A stretch of DNA of 64,000 nt. Origin: an uncultured Alistipes sp. (lineage in GTDB: Bacteria > Bacteroidota > Bacteroidia > Bacteroidales > Rikenellaceae). Numbering within the stretch: position 1 is the first letter of the stretch; each line of letters opens with the position of its first letter. The notes beneath the pieces are model-generated. The model saw only the letters and a list, made by a program, of their open reading frames with translations, was not told the DNA's origin and did not search any database. Where the stretch lies: positions 1 through 64,000 of the forward strand of contig CAJGEC010000005.1 of NCBI GenBank assembly GCA_904502285.1. Reading direction: 5' to 3'. Below are positions 43,721 to 52,010 of the stretch, piece after piece. The position numbers and the translations under genes are program-made.

Positions 43721-45625
43721 ATGAAGAGAATTATTGCTATATTAGCACTATGCACTATTTGGTTTGTTGGTTGCAAGGAGGATGCACCTATAGTAAATGA
43801 GCCAAACACCCCAGACGAGCCTGAAGTTCACGCTCCAATCATCAAACTGAGCCGTAATAGTGTCGAGGTCGCAGCCGAGGGCGAAACCATCAACCTAAGT
43901 TTCACAATTGAGAACCCAGTGGAGGGCGAGAACGTAGAGGTATCAACTGTGGCTGAATGGGTTAGCAACATCATTGTTGGCGAGGAGATTATGCAATTCG
44001 TAGTTGCTGAAAACACTTCGGAGGAGGGTCGTAAAGCACTTCTAACTGTGGAGTACGAGGGGGCAGACTCTTGCACAATCACAGTGACCCAGAGCGGTAT
44101 CGAGCCAGAGCCTGCTCCAGACCCTAACAAACCCCTCAGCCTTACCTACCAGAGTTCTTCGAACATCTATCGTAAGGGCTACGAAGGCTTGGGCGTAGAT
44201 CGCTACTTCTTCGGTGTCTCTGACGAGATGATTATCCAAAATATGGATGGAGCATATATCCCTGATACTGTGAATGGTAGACTATTCTGGTGCGCCCTTT
44301 ATGGCACTCCAGCCACAGACCCTGAGAACCCAACATTGCCCTTGGGCACCTACACCCTAAAGGATGACGCCAAGGAGAATGGCAACCTCGATTCTTACTA
44401 TACCTACATCGTTCGCAACGACGGCTACGATGCTCCAACAAACTTCGTTCCTACCAGCGCAACCGTAACCATCGAGGGTGAGCCTGGAGCATACAAGATA
44501 ACCTACGACTACACCTTCGAGGATGGTACCGAGATCGTAGCAATCTACGAGGGCGACATCACCCTCAAGGTTGGCACTCCTCTGACTGCCCCAACCCCTT
44601 GGATGGAGGAGGATTACGACACCGAATTTATCGGCATACACGCCAACCTCATCAAAGGTTCGATATATACCAAGGATGCTGATGTCATCGGCGTACAGCT
44701 CTACGATTGTGAGCTTGACGAGTCGAACCATCAAACTGGAGGCATCCTCGTATCGTTGGAACTCACAGCCCCAAAACTCACAGACATAGAGCCACTTATC
44801 CCCGATGGAGTCTACAACGTGTCGATGAACTACGAGATGTTCTCTACGCCAGTCGGCGATGTGATAAATCTCGGAGAGAGCATGGGTGGCCATACGATGA
44901 TGGGCACTACGGCCCGCGTGATGGACGAGGAGGGCAAATATAGCTATGGCGCTGTGCTAACGGGAAGTGTTACGGTGAGCAGCGAGGGCCTAACTCAGAC
45001 CATCGCCGTAGACCTAATGACGGGCAATGGCAAGCACATAACTGGCTCATACACAGGTGGTGTGAAGATAAACAACTACACCTATACCCCACCACTCTCG
45101 GACGATCCATACTCTACCCTTGAAGGTGACCTCGATATGGTGGCAGACGACAACTGGTCGTTCACTGCCCAGTACTACACCAGCTACTACTCTGGTCGTA
45201 GCGACGTGTCATTCATCCGCTTCCGAGGCTATAACATCCCAAATATCAACGATTTCTTCAGCTATCCAGCTGGTGGTTTCTACGGTTTCCGCTTCGACCT
45301 TATCGTCGAGAACGATGGCAACATAACCCTCCCTGCAGGCACCTATCGTCCCGACACTACGTGTGAGCGCAAGCCTATGACATACGAGATTGGTACACGC
45401 GAATTGGGCGACGGTGGCACCTACTTGAATGGCTCATACGGCTATCTCGGCTACAACAACTGGGGTACTATCGACGCAGAGAAGGTTGCCCCTGTGCTTG
45501 ATGGCTCGTTGGTAATTACGGCCTACGGCAACGACGAGTACGACATCCAATTTACCGTCGTAGACGACAAGGGTAACAAGATTACCTTCTCGCACCGTGC
45601 CACGGTAAAGATCACCAAGGGCTAA
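43721..45625 (+). CDS. BACON-domain lipoprotein, long form
   Basis: 634 residues. The signal is MKRIIAILALCTIWFVGC with Cys 18 followed by KEDA. K followed by acidic residues is close to the surface-export signal described for Capnocytophaga lipoproteins (established for that genus; applied here by inference). A BACON domain lies at about 38-130 (KLSRNSVEVAAEGETINLSF, EWVSNIIV, CTITVTQSG). Two similar C-terminal beta modules follow, ending near residue 450 (KHITGSYTGGVKI) and at the C-terminus (VVDDKGNKITFSHRATVKI). The closing motif 'D-GNK-ITG' matches those of the lipoproteins at 17723 and 19453. Single gene with its own promoter. Confidence 0.82.
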   Translation: MKRIIAILALCTIWFVGCKEDAPIVNEPNTPDEPEVHAPIIKLSRNSVEVAAEGETINLSFTIENPVEGENVEVSTVAEWVSNIIVGEEIMQFVVAENTSEEGRKALLTVEYEGADSCTITVTQSGIEPEPAPDPNKPLSLTYQSSSNIYRKGYEGLGVDRYFFGVSDEMIIQNMDGAYIPDTVNGRLFWCALYGTPATDPENPTLPLGTYTLKDDAKENGNLDSYYTYIVRNDGYDAPTNFVPTSATVTIEGEPGAYKITYDYTFEDGTEIVAIYEGDITLKVGTPLTAPTPWMEEDYDTEFIGIHANLIKGSIYTKDADVIGVQLYDCELDESNHQTGGILVSLELTAPKLTDIEPLIPDGVYNVSMNYEMFSTPVGDVINLGESMGGHTMMGTTARVMDEEGKYSYGAVLTGSVTVSSEGLTQTIAVDLMTGNGKHITGSYTGGVKINNYTYTPPLSDDPYSTLEGDLDMVADDNWSFTAQYYTSYYSGRSDVSFIRFRGYNIPNINDFFSYPAGGFYGFRFDLIVENDGNITLPAGTYRPDTTCERKPMTYEIGTRELGDGGTYLNGSYGYLGYNNWGTIDAEKVAPVLDGSLVITAYGNDEYDIQFTVVDDKGNKITFSHRATVKITKG

Positions 45626-45686
45626 ACAAATAGAGCTCAAGAGTGGAAAAAAGTGGGAATAAAGCTATTGTTTCTAAAAAAAATAG

Positions 45687-45694
45687 TAATTTTG
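45687..45694 (+). promoter_or_regulatory. -7 element of asnS
   Basis: TAATTTTG, 43 bp before the asnS ATG; a TTG at 45668-45670 lies slightly close for a -33 (16 bp). Confidence 0.5.
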
Positions 45695-45737
45695 TGGCCT
45701 ATTATAGATAGAAACAACGAACGAAAAATATAAATCT

Positions 45738-47126
45738 ATGAAACTTACACGTATTGCCGAGATCCTCAAGATGGAGGGTGATGGCAGAGATATCACCGTT
45801 AAGGGCTGGGTTAGAACGAAGCGTGGCAACAAGAACGTAGCGTTCATCGCTTTGAATGATGGCTCGTGCGTAGCTAACATTCAGGTTGTTGTGGACCTCG
45901 CAAAGATCGACGAGGCAGAGCTTAAGGGCGTTACCACAGGTGCTTGCTTGCGAGTAGACGGTAGCCTGGTAGCCTCTCTTGGTGCTGGCCAGGGTGTAGA
46001 GGTGCAGGCCTCAAAAATTGAGATCTATGGAACTGCCGACCCAGAGACATACCCTTTGCAGAAGAAGGGTCACTCATTGGAGTTCTTGCGCGACATCGCC
46101 TACCTCCGTCCACGTACCAACACCTTTGGTGCAGTTTTGCGAATCCGCCACGCTATGGCTTTCGCCATCCACAAGTATTTCAACGACAAGGGTTTCTACT
46201 ACTTGCATACACCTCTCATCACAGCTTCAGACTGTGAGGGTGCAGGTGCTATGTTCAACGTATCGACCCTCGATATGAGCAATCCTCCACGTACCGAGGA
46301 TGGCAATGTAGACTACTCTCAGGACTTCTTCGGCAAGCCTTGTAGCCTCACCGTATCTGGTCAGTTGGAGGGTGAGCTTGGCGCCTTGGCCTTGGGTCAG
46401 ATCTATACCTTTGGTCCTACCTTCCGTGCCGAGAACTCCAACACCCCTCGCCACTTGGCTGAGTTCTGGATGATCGAGCCTGAGATGGCATTCTATGAGC
46501 TTCAGGACGATATGGATTTGGCTGAGGACTTCTTGAAGTACCTCATCCGCTACGCCTTGGAGAACTGCCGCGAGGATCTTGAGTTTATGAACAAGATGTG
46601 GGATAAGGGTCTTTTGGAGCGTCTCCAGTTTGTTCTCGACAACGACTTCGTGCGCCTCGACTACACCGAGGGTATCGAGATTTTGAAGGCTTCGGGCAAG
46701 AAGTTCGAGTTCCCTTGCGAGTGGGGTTGCGACTTGCAGTCGGAGCACGAGCGCTACCTCGTAGAGGAGCACTTCAAGCGCCCAGTAATCCTTATCAACT
46801 ATCCTAAGGAGATTAAGGCCTTCTATATGAAGCAGAACGAGGACGGCAAGACCGTACGTGCTATGGATGTTTTGTTCCCACAGATTGGCGAAATTATCGG
46901 TGGTTCGGAGCGTGAGGCTGACTTTGGCAAGCTTTGTGCAAGAGTAGACGAATTGGGTATGAGCCGAAAGGAGTTGTGGTGGTACCTCGACACACGTCGC
47001 TGGGGTTCTGCACCTCACTCAGGTTTCGGTCTCGGCTTTGAGCGTCTGTTGCTCTTCGTGACTGGTATGGGTAACATCCGTGATGTGATTCCATTCCCAC
47101 GTACACCAAAGAACGCAGAGTTCTAA
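45738..47126 (+). CDS. asnS: Asparaginyl-tRNA synthetase
   Basis: Class II synthetase that charges tRNA-Asn. 462 residues. The N-terminal OB-fold is at about 15-105 (GRDITVKGWVRTKRGNKNVAFIALNDGSC). The class II core follows with RIRHAMAFAIHKYFNDKGFYYLHTPLITASDCEGAG, motif 2 FGPTFRAENSNTPRHLAEFWMIEPE and motif 3 GFGLGFERLLLFVTGMGNIRDVIPFPRTP. The PRT(P)KNAEF end is of the AsnRS rather than AspRS type. Followed by a long palindrome and rpoN. Confidence 0.96.
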   Translation: MKLTRIAEILKMEGDGRDITVKGWVRTKRGNKNVAFIALNDGSCVANIQVVVDLAKIDEAELKGVTTGACLRVDGSLVASLGAGQGVEVQASKIEIYGTADPETYPLQKKGHSLEFLRDIAYLRPRTNTFGAVLRIRHAMAFAIHKYFNDKGFYYLHTPLITASDCEGAGAMFNVSTLDMSNPPRTEDGNVDYSQDFFGKPCSLTVSGQLEGELGALALGQIYTFGPTFRAENSNTPRHLAEFWMIEPEMAFYELQDDMDLAEDFLKYLIRYALENCREDLEFMNKMWDKGLLERLQFVLDNDFVRLDYTEGIEILKASGKKFEFPCEWGCDLQSEHERYLVEEHFKRPVILINYPKEIKAFYMKQNEDGKTVRAMDVLFPQIGEIIGGSEREADFGKLCARVDELGMSRKELWWYLDTRRWGSAPHSGFGLGFERLLLFVTGMGNIRDVIPFPRTPKNAEF

Positions 47127-47140
47127 GCACCTCAACCAAT

Positions 47141-47215
47141 TGAAGAAGCCGTCTAACAGAGTCCTTTTGCGCCAAAAACTATAGGCCAAGAGAACTCCGT
47201 TATACGACTTCTTCA
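47141..47215. repeat. 75-bp imperfect palindrome between asnS and rpoN
   Basis: The left arm begins TGAAGAAGCCGTCTAACAGA at 47141 and runs to 47173. The right arm (47184-47215) is its near-complement, differing at about six positions over 32, with a 10-bp A-rich loop. Several differences would be G-U pairs in a minus-strand transcript. There is no T-run after it, so it is not a standard terminator. Confidence 0.6.
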
Positions 47216-47256
47216 TTTAAGGCGTTATATAAATGTAAGGTGTAAAGTTATATAAT

Positions 47257-48684
47257 ATGGCAAACCGACTCCAACAAACAATATCGTTGCAGACGAAGAT
47301 ATCGCCGCAACAGATTCAGATGATAAAGCTCCTGGAGCTCCCCACGATGCAACTTGAGGAGCGCATCAAGCGTGAAATAGAGGAGAATATCGTCTTAGAG
47401 GAGGATGCCGATACCCCGAATGAGGAGGGCGAAGCCCCAGAGAAGATATCTGTGGAGGAGTACCTCGGCAAGGAGGATGACACACCCTCATATAAGGCGC
47501 GCGTAAACAACTTCTCGAAGGACGACAAGCAACGCCCCATCTTCATCACCGAGGGGCGCTCGCTCGGCGAATCCCTCATCGAGCAGTTGCGTTTCCACCC
47601 CTTGAGCGAGGAGGATATGGTCATCGCCGCCTATATCGTAGGTAGCATCGACGACGACGGCTACCTCCGTCGCGACATAGCCTCCTTAAGCGACGACCTT
47701 GCCTTCACACGAGGTATGAATGTTACCATCGACCATATAGAGGAGGTTCTCTCTATGGTTCAGGAGCTTGAGCCTGCGGGCATCGGAGCGCGCACACTCC
47801 AGGAGTGCCTACTACTTCAGATGCGCCGCCAAAACCTCAATAACAGCACCAAGCAACTCGCCTTCAAGATTATAAGCGACCACTTCGACTCCTTCGCCAA
47901 GAAGCACTACGAGCGACTTATCTCACGCCTTGGGGTCGATGAGGATAGTTTCCGTAGCGCCATAGAGTATATCCGTTCGCTCTCACCTAAGCCAGGCAAC
48001 CTATATAGCGAGGGTGGCATCGAGGCTGCGCCATATATCACCCCCGACTTCTTGCTCGACAACAGCGACGGCACTATGCGCCTGATGCTCAACACATCTG
48101 GTGTTCCCGAAGTGCGCATCTCACGACGCTATAAGGATATGATGCGCGATATGGTTGCCCCCGACGGCACAATCAAGGCCGAGGATAGGGAGGCCGTGCA
48201 GTTTGTCAAGTCGAAGATAGACTCGGCCAAGTGGTTTATCTCGGCGATAAAGCAGCGACACGATACCCTTATGCGCACGATGCAGACCATCCTCGACTTC
48301 CAGCGCGACTACTTCCAGGATGGCGACAAGAGCAAGCTCAAGCCAATGATTCTCAAGGATATCGCCGATCGCACAGACCTCGACGTCTCGACAATCTCAC
48401 GTGTGGTGAATAGCAAATATATTCAGACTCACTTTGGTATCATCCTGCTCAAGACTCTCTTCTCGGAGGGTATGCAGACCACTACAGGCGAGGAGGTGTC
48501 GAGCCACGAGATTAAGACTATCCTTGAGGAGTGTATCGATAACGAGGATAAGCGCCACCCTCTCACCGACGAAAACCTTATGGAGATTCTCAACGAGAAG
48601 GGCTATCGCATCGCCCGCCGCACGGTGGCAAAATACCGCGAGATGCTCGACATCCCCGTTGCACGAATGCGAAAACAGATTTAG
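47257..48684 (+). CDS. rpoN: RNA polymerase sigma-54 factor
   Basis: 475 residues. Region I is Gln/Leu-rich at the N-terminus (LQQTISLQTKISPQQIQMIK, LLELPTMQLEERIKREIEEN). An acidic region II follows at about 48-75. The core-binding and DNA-binding domains come next, with DLDVSTISRVVNSKYIQTHFG (HTH). The RpoN box ARRTVAKYR is near 453-461. This is a full-length sigma-54, which needs AAA+ activators; none is encoded next to it. The tRNA-Cys gene follows after 150 bp. Confidence 0.95.
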   Translation: MANRLQQTISLQTKISPQQIQMIKLLELPTMQLEERIKREIEENIVLEEDADTPNEEGEAPEKISVEEYLGKEDDTPSYKARVNNFSKDDKQRPIFITEGRSLGESLIEQLRFHPLSEEDMVIAAYIVGSIDDDGYLRRDIASLSDDLAFTRGMNVTIDHIEEVLSMVQELEPAGIGARTLQECLLLQMRRQNLNNSTKQLAFKIISDHFDSFAKKHYERLISRLGVDEDSFRSAIEYIRSLSPKPGNLYSEGGIEAAPYITPDFLLDNSDGTMRLMLNTSGVPEVRISRRYKDMMRDMVAPDGTIKAEDREAVQFVKSKIDSAKWFISAIKQRHDTLMRTMQTILDFQRDYFQDGDKSKLKPMILKDIADRTDLDVSTISRVVNSKYIQTHFGIILLKTLFSEGMQTTTGEEVSSHEIKTILEECIDNEDKRHPLTDENLMEILNEKGYRIARRTVAKYREMLDIPVARMRKQI

Positions 48685-48766
48685 GCTACAACACTGTTTT
48701 ACAACATATTACGCACATATAAGCTATAAACCAATAGCAGGCTCAAATATTTTTTATTAGCTTTTG

Positions 48767-48797
48767 TTTGGATATTGAAAAAATATCATTATCTTTG
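48767..48797 (+). promoter_or_regulatory. Promoter of tRNA-Cys
   Basis: TTTG at 48767-48770, a 19-bp spacer and TATCTTTG at 48790-48797. The tRNA begins 38 bp downstream. Confidence 0.7.
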
Positions 48798-48834
48798 CAC
48801 TCTGTAATGACAAAGTGATTTGTTGTTTCGGAAT

Positions 48835-48909
48835 GGTCTGATGGGCGAGTGGCTTAACCAACGGTCTGCAAAACCGTCTACAGCGGTTCGAATCCGCTTC
48901 AGACCTCCA
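48835..48909 (+). tRNA. tRNA-Cys (anticodon GCA)
   Basis: Acceptor GGTCTGA pairs with TCAGACC. The anticodon stem ACGGT/ACCGT holds loop CTGCAAA with anticodon GCA. The T arm is AGCGG-TTCGAAT-CCGCT. The discriminator base is T, the identity base of tRNA-Cys, and CCA is encoded at 48907-48909. The body is short, at 72 nt. Confidence 0.95.
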
Positions 48910-48952
48910 AAATCCCTTCTACACAGCAGTGTGGAGGGGATTTACTTTTTTT
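48909..48952 (+). terminator. Terminator of tRNA-Cys
   Basis: AAATCCCTTCTACAC pairs with GTGTGGAGGGGATTT, with G-T wobbles, around a four-base loop, followed by a T run (48945-48951). Confidence 0.85.
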
Positions 48953-48965
48953 ACGCCTAAAAAAA

Positions 48966-48992
48966 GGCTTATTGGGCTTATTGGGCTTATTG
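48966..48992 (+). repeat. Three perfect 9-bp tandem repeats (GGCTTATTG)
   Basis: Three identical units at 48966-48974, 48975-48983 and 48984-48992, just after the tRNA-Cys terminator. No coding role is supported. Confidence 0.75.
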
Positions 48993-49281
48993 ATGCCCCA
49001 AAGCAGAGGCTCAAGACATACTTGAATGGTGGTTGTGGGGGCCGTCTTTTCGCAATCAATGTCAATTATCAGCTATCGCCTATAGTGGCTCAGCTCAAGC
49101 GGGAGTTGAAGGCTATATGGCAAGATATTATCTGCTGTTGTCCGCGACACCTCTCCCATCTTTTGATATCTCTTTGACAGCCCTACCCCAAATTATCACA
49201 ACGGCTAATTGTCGTTCCATCTCGCATATTTATGTAATATACAGAAATTTTACCCCTCACTATCAATTTCTTAGCCAAAAA

Positions 49282-49312
49282 TTTGGAAATTTCAAGGGGG
49301 GGGGTAAATTTG
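49282..49312 (+). promoter_or_regulatory. Promoter with a G9 tract in its spacer (possibly phase variable)
   Basis: TTTG at 49282-49285, a 19-bp spacer whose last nine bases are all G (49296-49304), then TAAATTTG at 49305-49312. Both elements match the Bacteroidota consensus and the spacing is ideal at the present tract length, so gain or loss of G would change promoter strength. The next gene start is about 320 bp downstream. Confidence 0.5.
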
Positions 49313-49524
49313 CAGTGACTCTCATAGAGTTGATTTACGCGCATTGTAATCGTCAGATATATAACATTATTGGACTATATATACCATATATAAATAGAGC
49401 TATATTTAACAAAATTCGCTATAATAGCTTATGGCATATATTATGTATATTAATGATAATCTGCGATTTGCACAAAAGCATAAAAAAAAGTTTAAACTTG
49501 ATAACAACGTTAGATAAATTTACT

Positions 49525-49532
49525 TAACTTTG
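49525..49532 (+). promoter_or_regulatory. -7 element of the repeat lipoprotein gene
   Basis: TAACTTTG, 99 bp before the ATG at 49632. A TTG at 49498-49500 is somewhat far upstream (24 bp). Confidence 0.55.
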
Positions 49533-49631
49533 TGTTGGCAAAAATCCGAGATTGCACCCAATATAGTTTTAGCAACATATTGCTACAGGAAAAAATTTAC
49601 CAAAAAATACTAAAACTTCAAATTAACAGTT

Positions 49632-51707
49632 ATGAAAACTTTCAAACTATTCGCTCCATTGCTCACCGCAGTGGCAATGTTGTTAGCAGTGGGTTGTCAG
49701 CCAGAGCCCACCGACAAGCCTAACCAGCCCGATGAGAAGCCTTGCTTTACATTCGAGATTTTGGAGACTAACAAGACTACGGTATCTTTCCGCGTAACTC
49801 CTCTTGCCGAGGAGATGCCATACGTGGTTATGATCACTGACAAGGCGACATTCGAGACCTTCGAGAGCATCGATGCCTATATCGCCGATGACTTGGCGTG
49901 GTTCAATCAGCTTGCCGCGGAGATGGGTATAACACTTGAGGAGTATCTCGCAACAGTCCTCACTACTGGCGTTAAGGAGGATATCGCCGAGGGCCTAACT
50001 CCCAACACCGAGTACTACCTCTATGCTTACCATCTTACAGAGTCTGGCGAGGTGGTTTCCGACTTCGAGTACAAGGAGTTTAAGACTGCCGCCCTCGCAA
50101 CGTCTGACACCACATTCGAGGTTAGTGTCAGCGATATAAGTTACAATAAGGCAGTTGTAAATGTTGTGCCTTCATCATCAACTGCAATCTACTTCGTAAA
50201 CATTATTAGCGAGGAGCGTTTGGCCGATTTCGGTGAGGGCGCTGAGGCCTATATCAACCACCTTGTAGCCCTCCGAGACTACTACCTTGGTATGAATGCA
50301 ACCACTGAACAGATGATTGCCAACCTCTGCTTCGCTGGCGAGAAGTCACTCGCTGTTGAGGACCTCAAGGCTGGCACGAAGCACTATGCCTATGCCATTG
50401 GTGTAGATGACGACTTCTTGCCAAATACCGAGGCCTTTGTTGTCGAATTTGAGACCCCTACAGCAGAGAGCTCTGAACTCACCTTCGAATGCAATATCAC
50501 AGAGAGATACTACGACCACGTAGATGGCACTGTGACACCATCAAACAATGAGGAGACATATATCTGCTCTATACAGACGGCCGAGTCGCTAACTTGGTAT
50601 GACAGCGACGAGGAGTATATACAGACACTCATCGATGACCTTGAGTGGTGGTATGGTGGTGTGGAATCGGCTCTTCGCACCGGTGTTACCGACCTCTCTA
50701 CATTTGGTGGTCTCTCACCTGAAACAGAGTATGTCGTTGTATGCTTTGGCTATGATGAGGCTCCTACAACAGGGCTCATCACATTCCCATTTACCACAAC
50801 CGAGGCTTCGGGAGATCCTGCTGATTTGACTGTGGAGTTCGCTATAGACTATGAGAAGCTATCACATAACACAGTATATGTAACAGCACAGCCATCTGTT
50901 GGTGCTCACTACTTTATGTCGTACATCTCGACATCTGACCTTGAGTACTATATCGAGGAGCATGGCACCCAGGATGCAGCACTCATAGCATATGCTAATG
51001 AGGAGATTGACTATGGCGCAGATTTCTTCGGCTACTCACGCGCCGAGTATCTTACCGACATGGGTGCAAACTTGGGTACTTACACCACGATGTTCAATCA
51101 GCTAAATCCTGCAACCGAGTATATCATCTATGCCGTGGCCGTAGATATTAACAGCGGAGATATTGCAAGCGACCGCGCATCAGTGAGCGAGGCGTTTACA
51201 ACACTTGATAAGGTCGTAAGCACTGCAGCCGTATCGTTTGAGTTTGGCGACTACTACGACGGTACAGCTCTTGCCGAGCTCGATCCCGAACGCTTCCTCA
51301 ACTGCACGGGTTATGTTGTGTTGCCATATAACGTATTACCAAATGCCGATGCAATGAACTGGTACACAGGCTTCTATGATGGCGACTACACTGAGTGGGG
51401 ATGCTCTGATGAGGATATCTACGCGGAGTTGATTACATATGGCTATGAGTGGGAATCAGACCTCGTATCGCTCAATCGCGAGAGCGGAGTTGCTGTTCTA
51501 CAGTACGATGCGGCATACTCATTCCTTGGCATTGCTGAGGACTTTGAGGGCAACTTTGGCGCTGGTACTATCGATGTCGTAATACTTAGCAAAGAGGGCG
51601 TATCTCCTGCTCAGGAGTTTATTGACAGCCTCAATGAGCAAGCACAGTTTGCTAAGCCACAGGCCATGGCCTCTCATAAGGGCAAGATGCCTATTATGCG
51701 CAAGTAA
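49632..51707 (+). CDS. Lipoprotein of four tandem FN3-like units with helical inserts
   Basis: 691 residues. The lipoprotein signal is MKTFKLFAPLLTAVAMLLAVGC (Cys 22), followed by a Pro-rich linker. Four similar units follow at about 38-158, 159-280, 281-394 and 395-527. Each starts with a strand such as FTFEIL or TTFEVSV, has a strand like YVVMIT or YFVNII, an insert of about 40-50 residues with helices (DAYIADDLAWFNQLAAEMGI, EAYINHLVALRDYYLG), then 'L-P-TEY-(Y/V/I)-(L/V)YA', the FN3-like closing strands. The C-terminal 528-691 is a different domain. I do not recognise a published family. The last residues (KGKMPIMRK) are basic. Confidence 0.8.
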   Translation: MKTFKLFAPLLTAVAMLLAVGCQPEPTDKPNQPDEKPCFTFEILETNKTTVSFRVTPLAEEMPYVVMITDKATFETFESIDAYIADDLAWFNQLAAEMGITLEEYLATVLTTGVKEDIAEGLTPNTEYYLYAYHLTESGEVVSDFEYKEFKTAALATSDTTFEVSVSDISYNKAVVNVVPSSSTAIYFVNIISEERLADFGEGAEAYINHLVALRDYYLGMNATTEQMIANLCFAGEKSLAVEDLKAGTKHYAYAIGVDDDFLPNTEAFVVEFETPTAESSELTFECNITERYYDHVDGTVTPSNNEETYICSIQTAESLTWYDSDEEYIQTLIDDLEWWYGGVESALRTGVTDLSTFGGLSPETEYVVVCFGYDEAPTTGLITFPFTTTEASGDPADLTVEFAIDYEKLSHNTVYVTAQPSVGAHYFMSYISTSDLEYYIEEHGTQDAALIAYANEEIDYGADFFGYSRAEYLTDMGANLGTYTTMFNQLNPATEYIIYAVAVDINSGDIASDRASVSEAFTTLDKVVSTAAVSFEFGDYYDGTALAELDPERFLNCTGYVVLPYNVLPNADAMNWYTGFYDGDYTEWGCSDEDIYAELITYGYEWESDLVSLNRESGVAVLQYDAAYSFLGIAEDFEGNFGAGTIDVVILSKEGVSPAQEFIDSLNEQAQFAKPQAMASHKGKMPIMRK

Positions 51708-51724
51708 TTAGTGCTATATTATGA

Positions 51725-51756
51725 TAGGGTCTATCTTTCGGGATAGGCCCTTTTTT
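51725..51756 (+). terminator. Terminator of the repeat lipoprotein gene
   Basis: AGGGTCTATC pairs with GATAGGCCCT (one mismatch) around a short loop, followed by six T. The rest of the gap to proC (51757-52010) is AT-rich and shows only the proC promoter. Confidence 0.85.
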
Positions 51757-51966
51757 GCAACCACGTCGTGGAGAGGGCGGTGACGGACACTAATAGGCTA
51801 CATACTCCAACAACAGATACACAGACTCCAAGATTTGTATGTATGTGGCAAGATGGTATAACGAGCATAAGCCACAAGAGCCATATTTTTTATTGGCCCT
51901 CGAATGAATATATAAGGTTATGGTAGCAAATGGTGCTCAAATTAGTATACATTATATAAAATATAT

Positions 51967-51974
51967 TATCTTTG
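51967..51974 (+). promoter_or_regulatory. -7 element of proC
   Basis: TATCTTTG, 36 bp before the ATG at 52011. Transcription from here would exclude the longer reading from a TTG at 51978. Confidence 0.6.
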
Positions 51975-52010
51975 TAGTTGAGTAACTCCTTTACACAAAC
52001 TGCAAACTAT

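Larger units (their letters stand above)
48953..49631. other. Gap without a convincing gene
   Basis: About 680 bp between the tRNA-Cys terminator and the repeat lipoprotein. It contains a 9-bp tandem repeat, a G9-containing promoter at 49282-49312, and a second promoter at 49525-49532. Reading frames at 48929-49177 and 49033-49527 are AT-rich, lack a start with ribosome-site support and have unusual composition (IIGLYIPYINRAIFNK), so I do not call them. The region is clearly more AT-rich than its neighbours. Confidence 0.6.

Noticed and set aside
46227..47018. Open frame of 263 codons on the minus strand opposite asnS
   Set aside because: Entirely within asnS, Leu/Val-rich antisense pattern without known motifs; produced by codon bias of the real gene.
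47141..47215. T-box or tRNA-like leader for asnS/rpoN
   Set aside because: It lies after asnS, has no T-box consensus and no tRNA fold; simple palindrome only.
48934..48993. CRISPR-like repeats near 48.9 kb
   Set aside because: Three 9-bp units in direct contact with no spacers; no cas genes anywhere in the window.
48929..49177. 82-codon frame over the 9-bp repeats and tRNA terminator
   Set aside because: It begins inside the terminator hairpin and reads the tandem repeat as a low-complexity stretch; no start context.
49033..49527. 164-codon frame in the gap after tRNA-Cys
   Set aside because: No ATG with ribosome-site support, it reads straight through the G9 tract and promoter-like sequence, and its composition differs from every accepted gene here.
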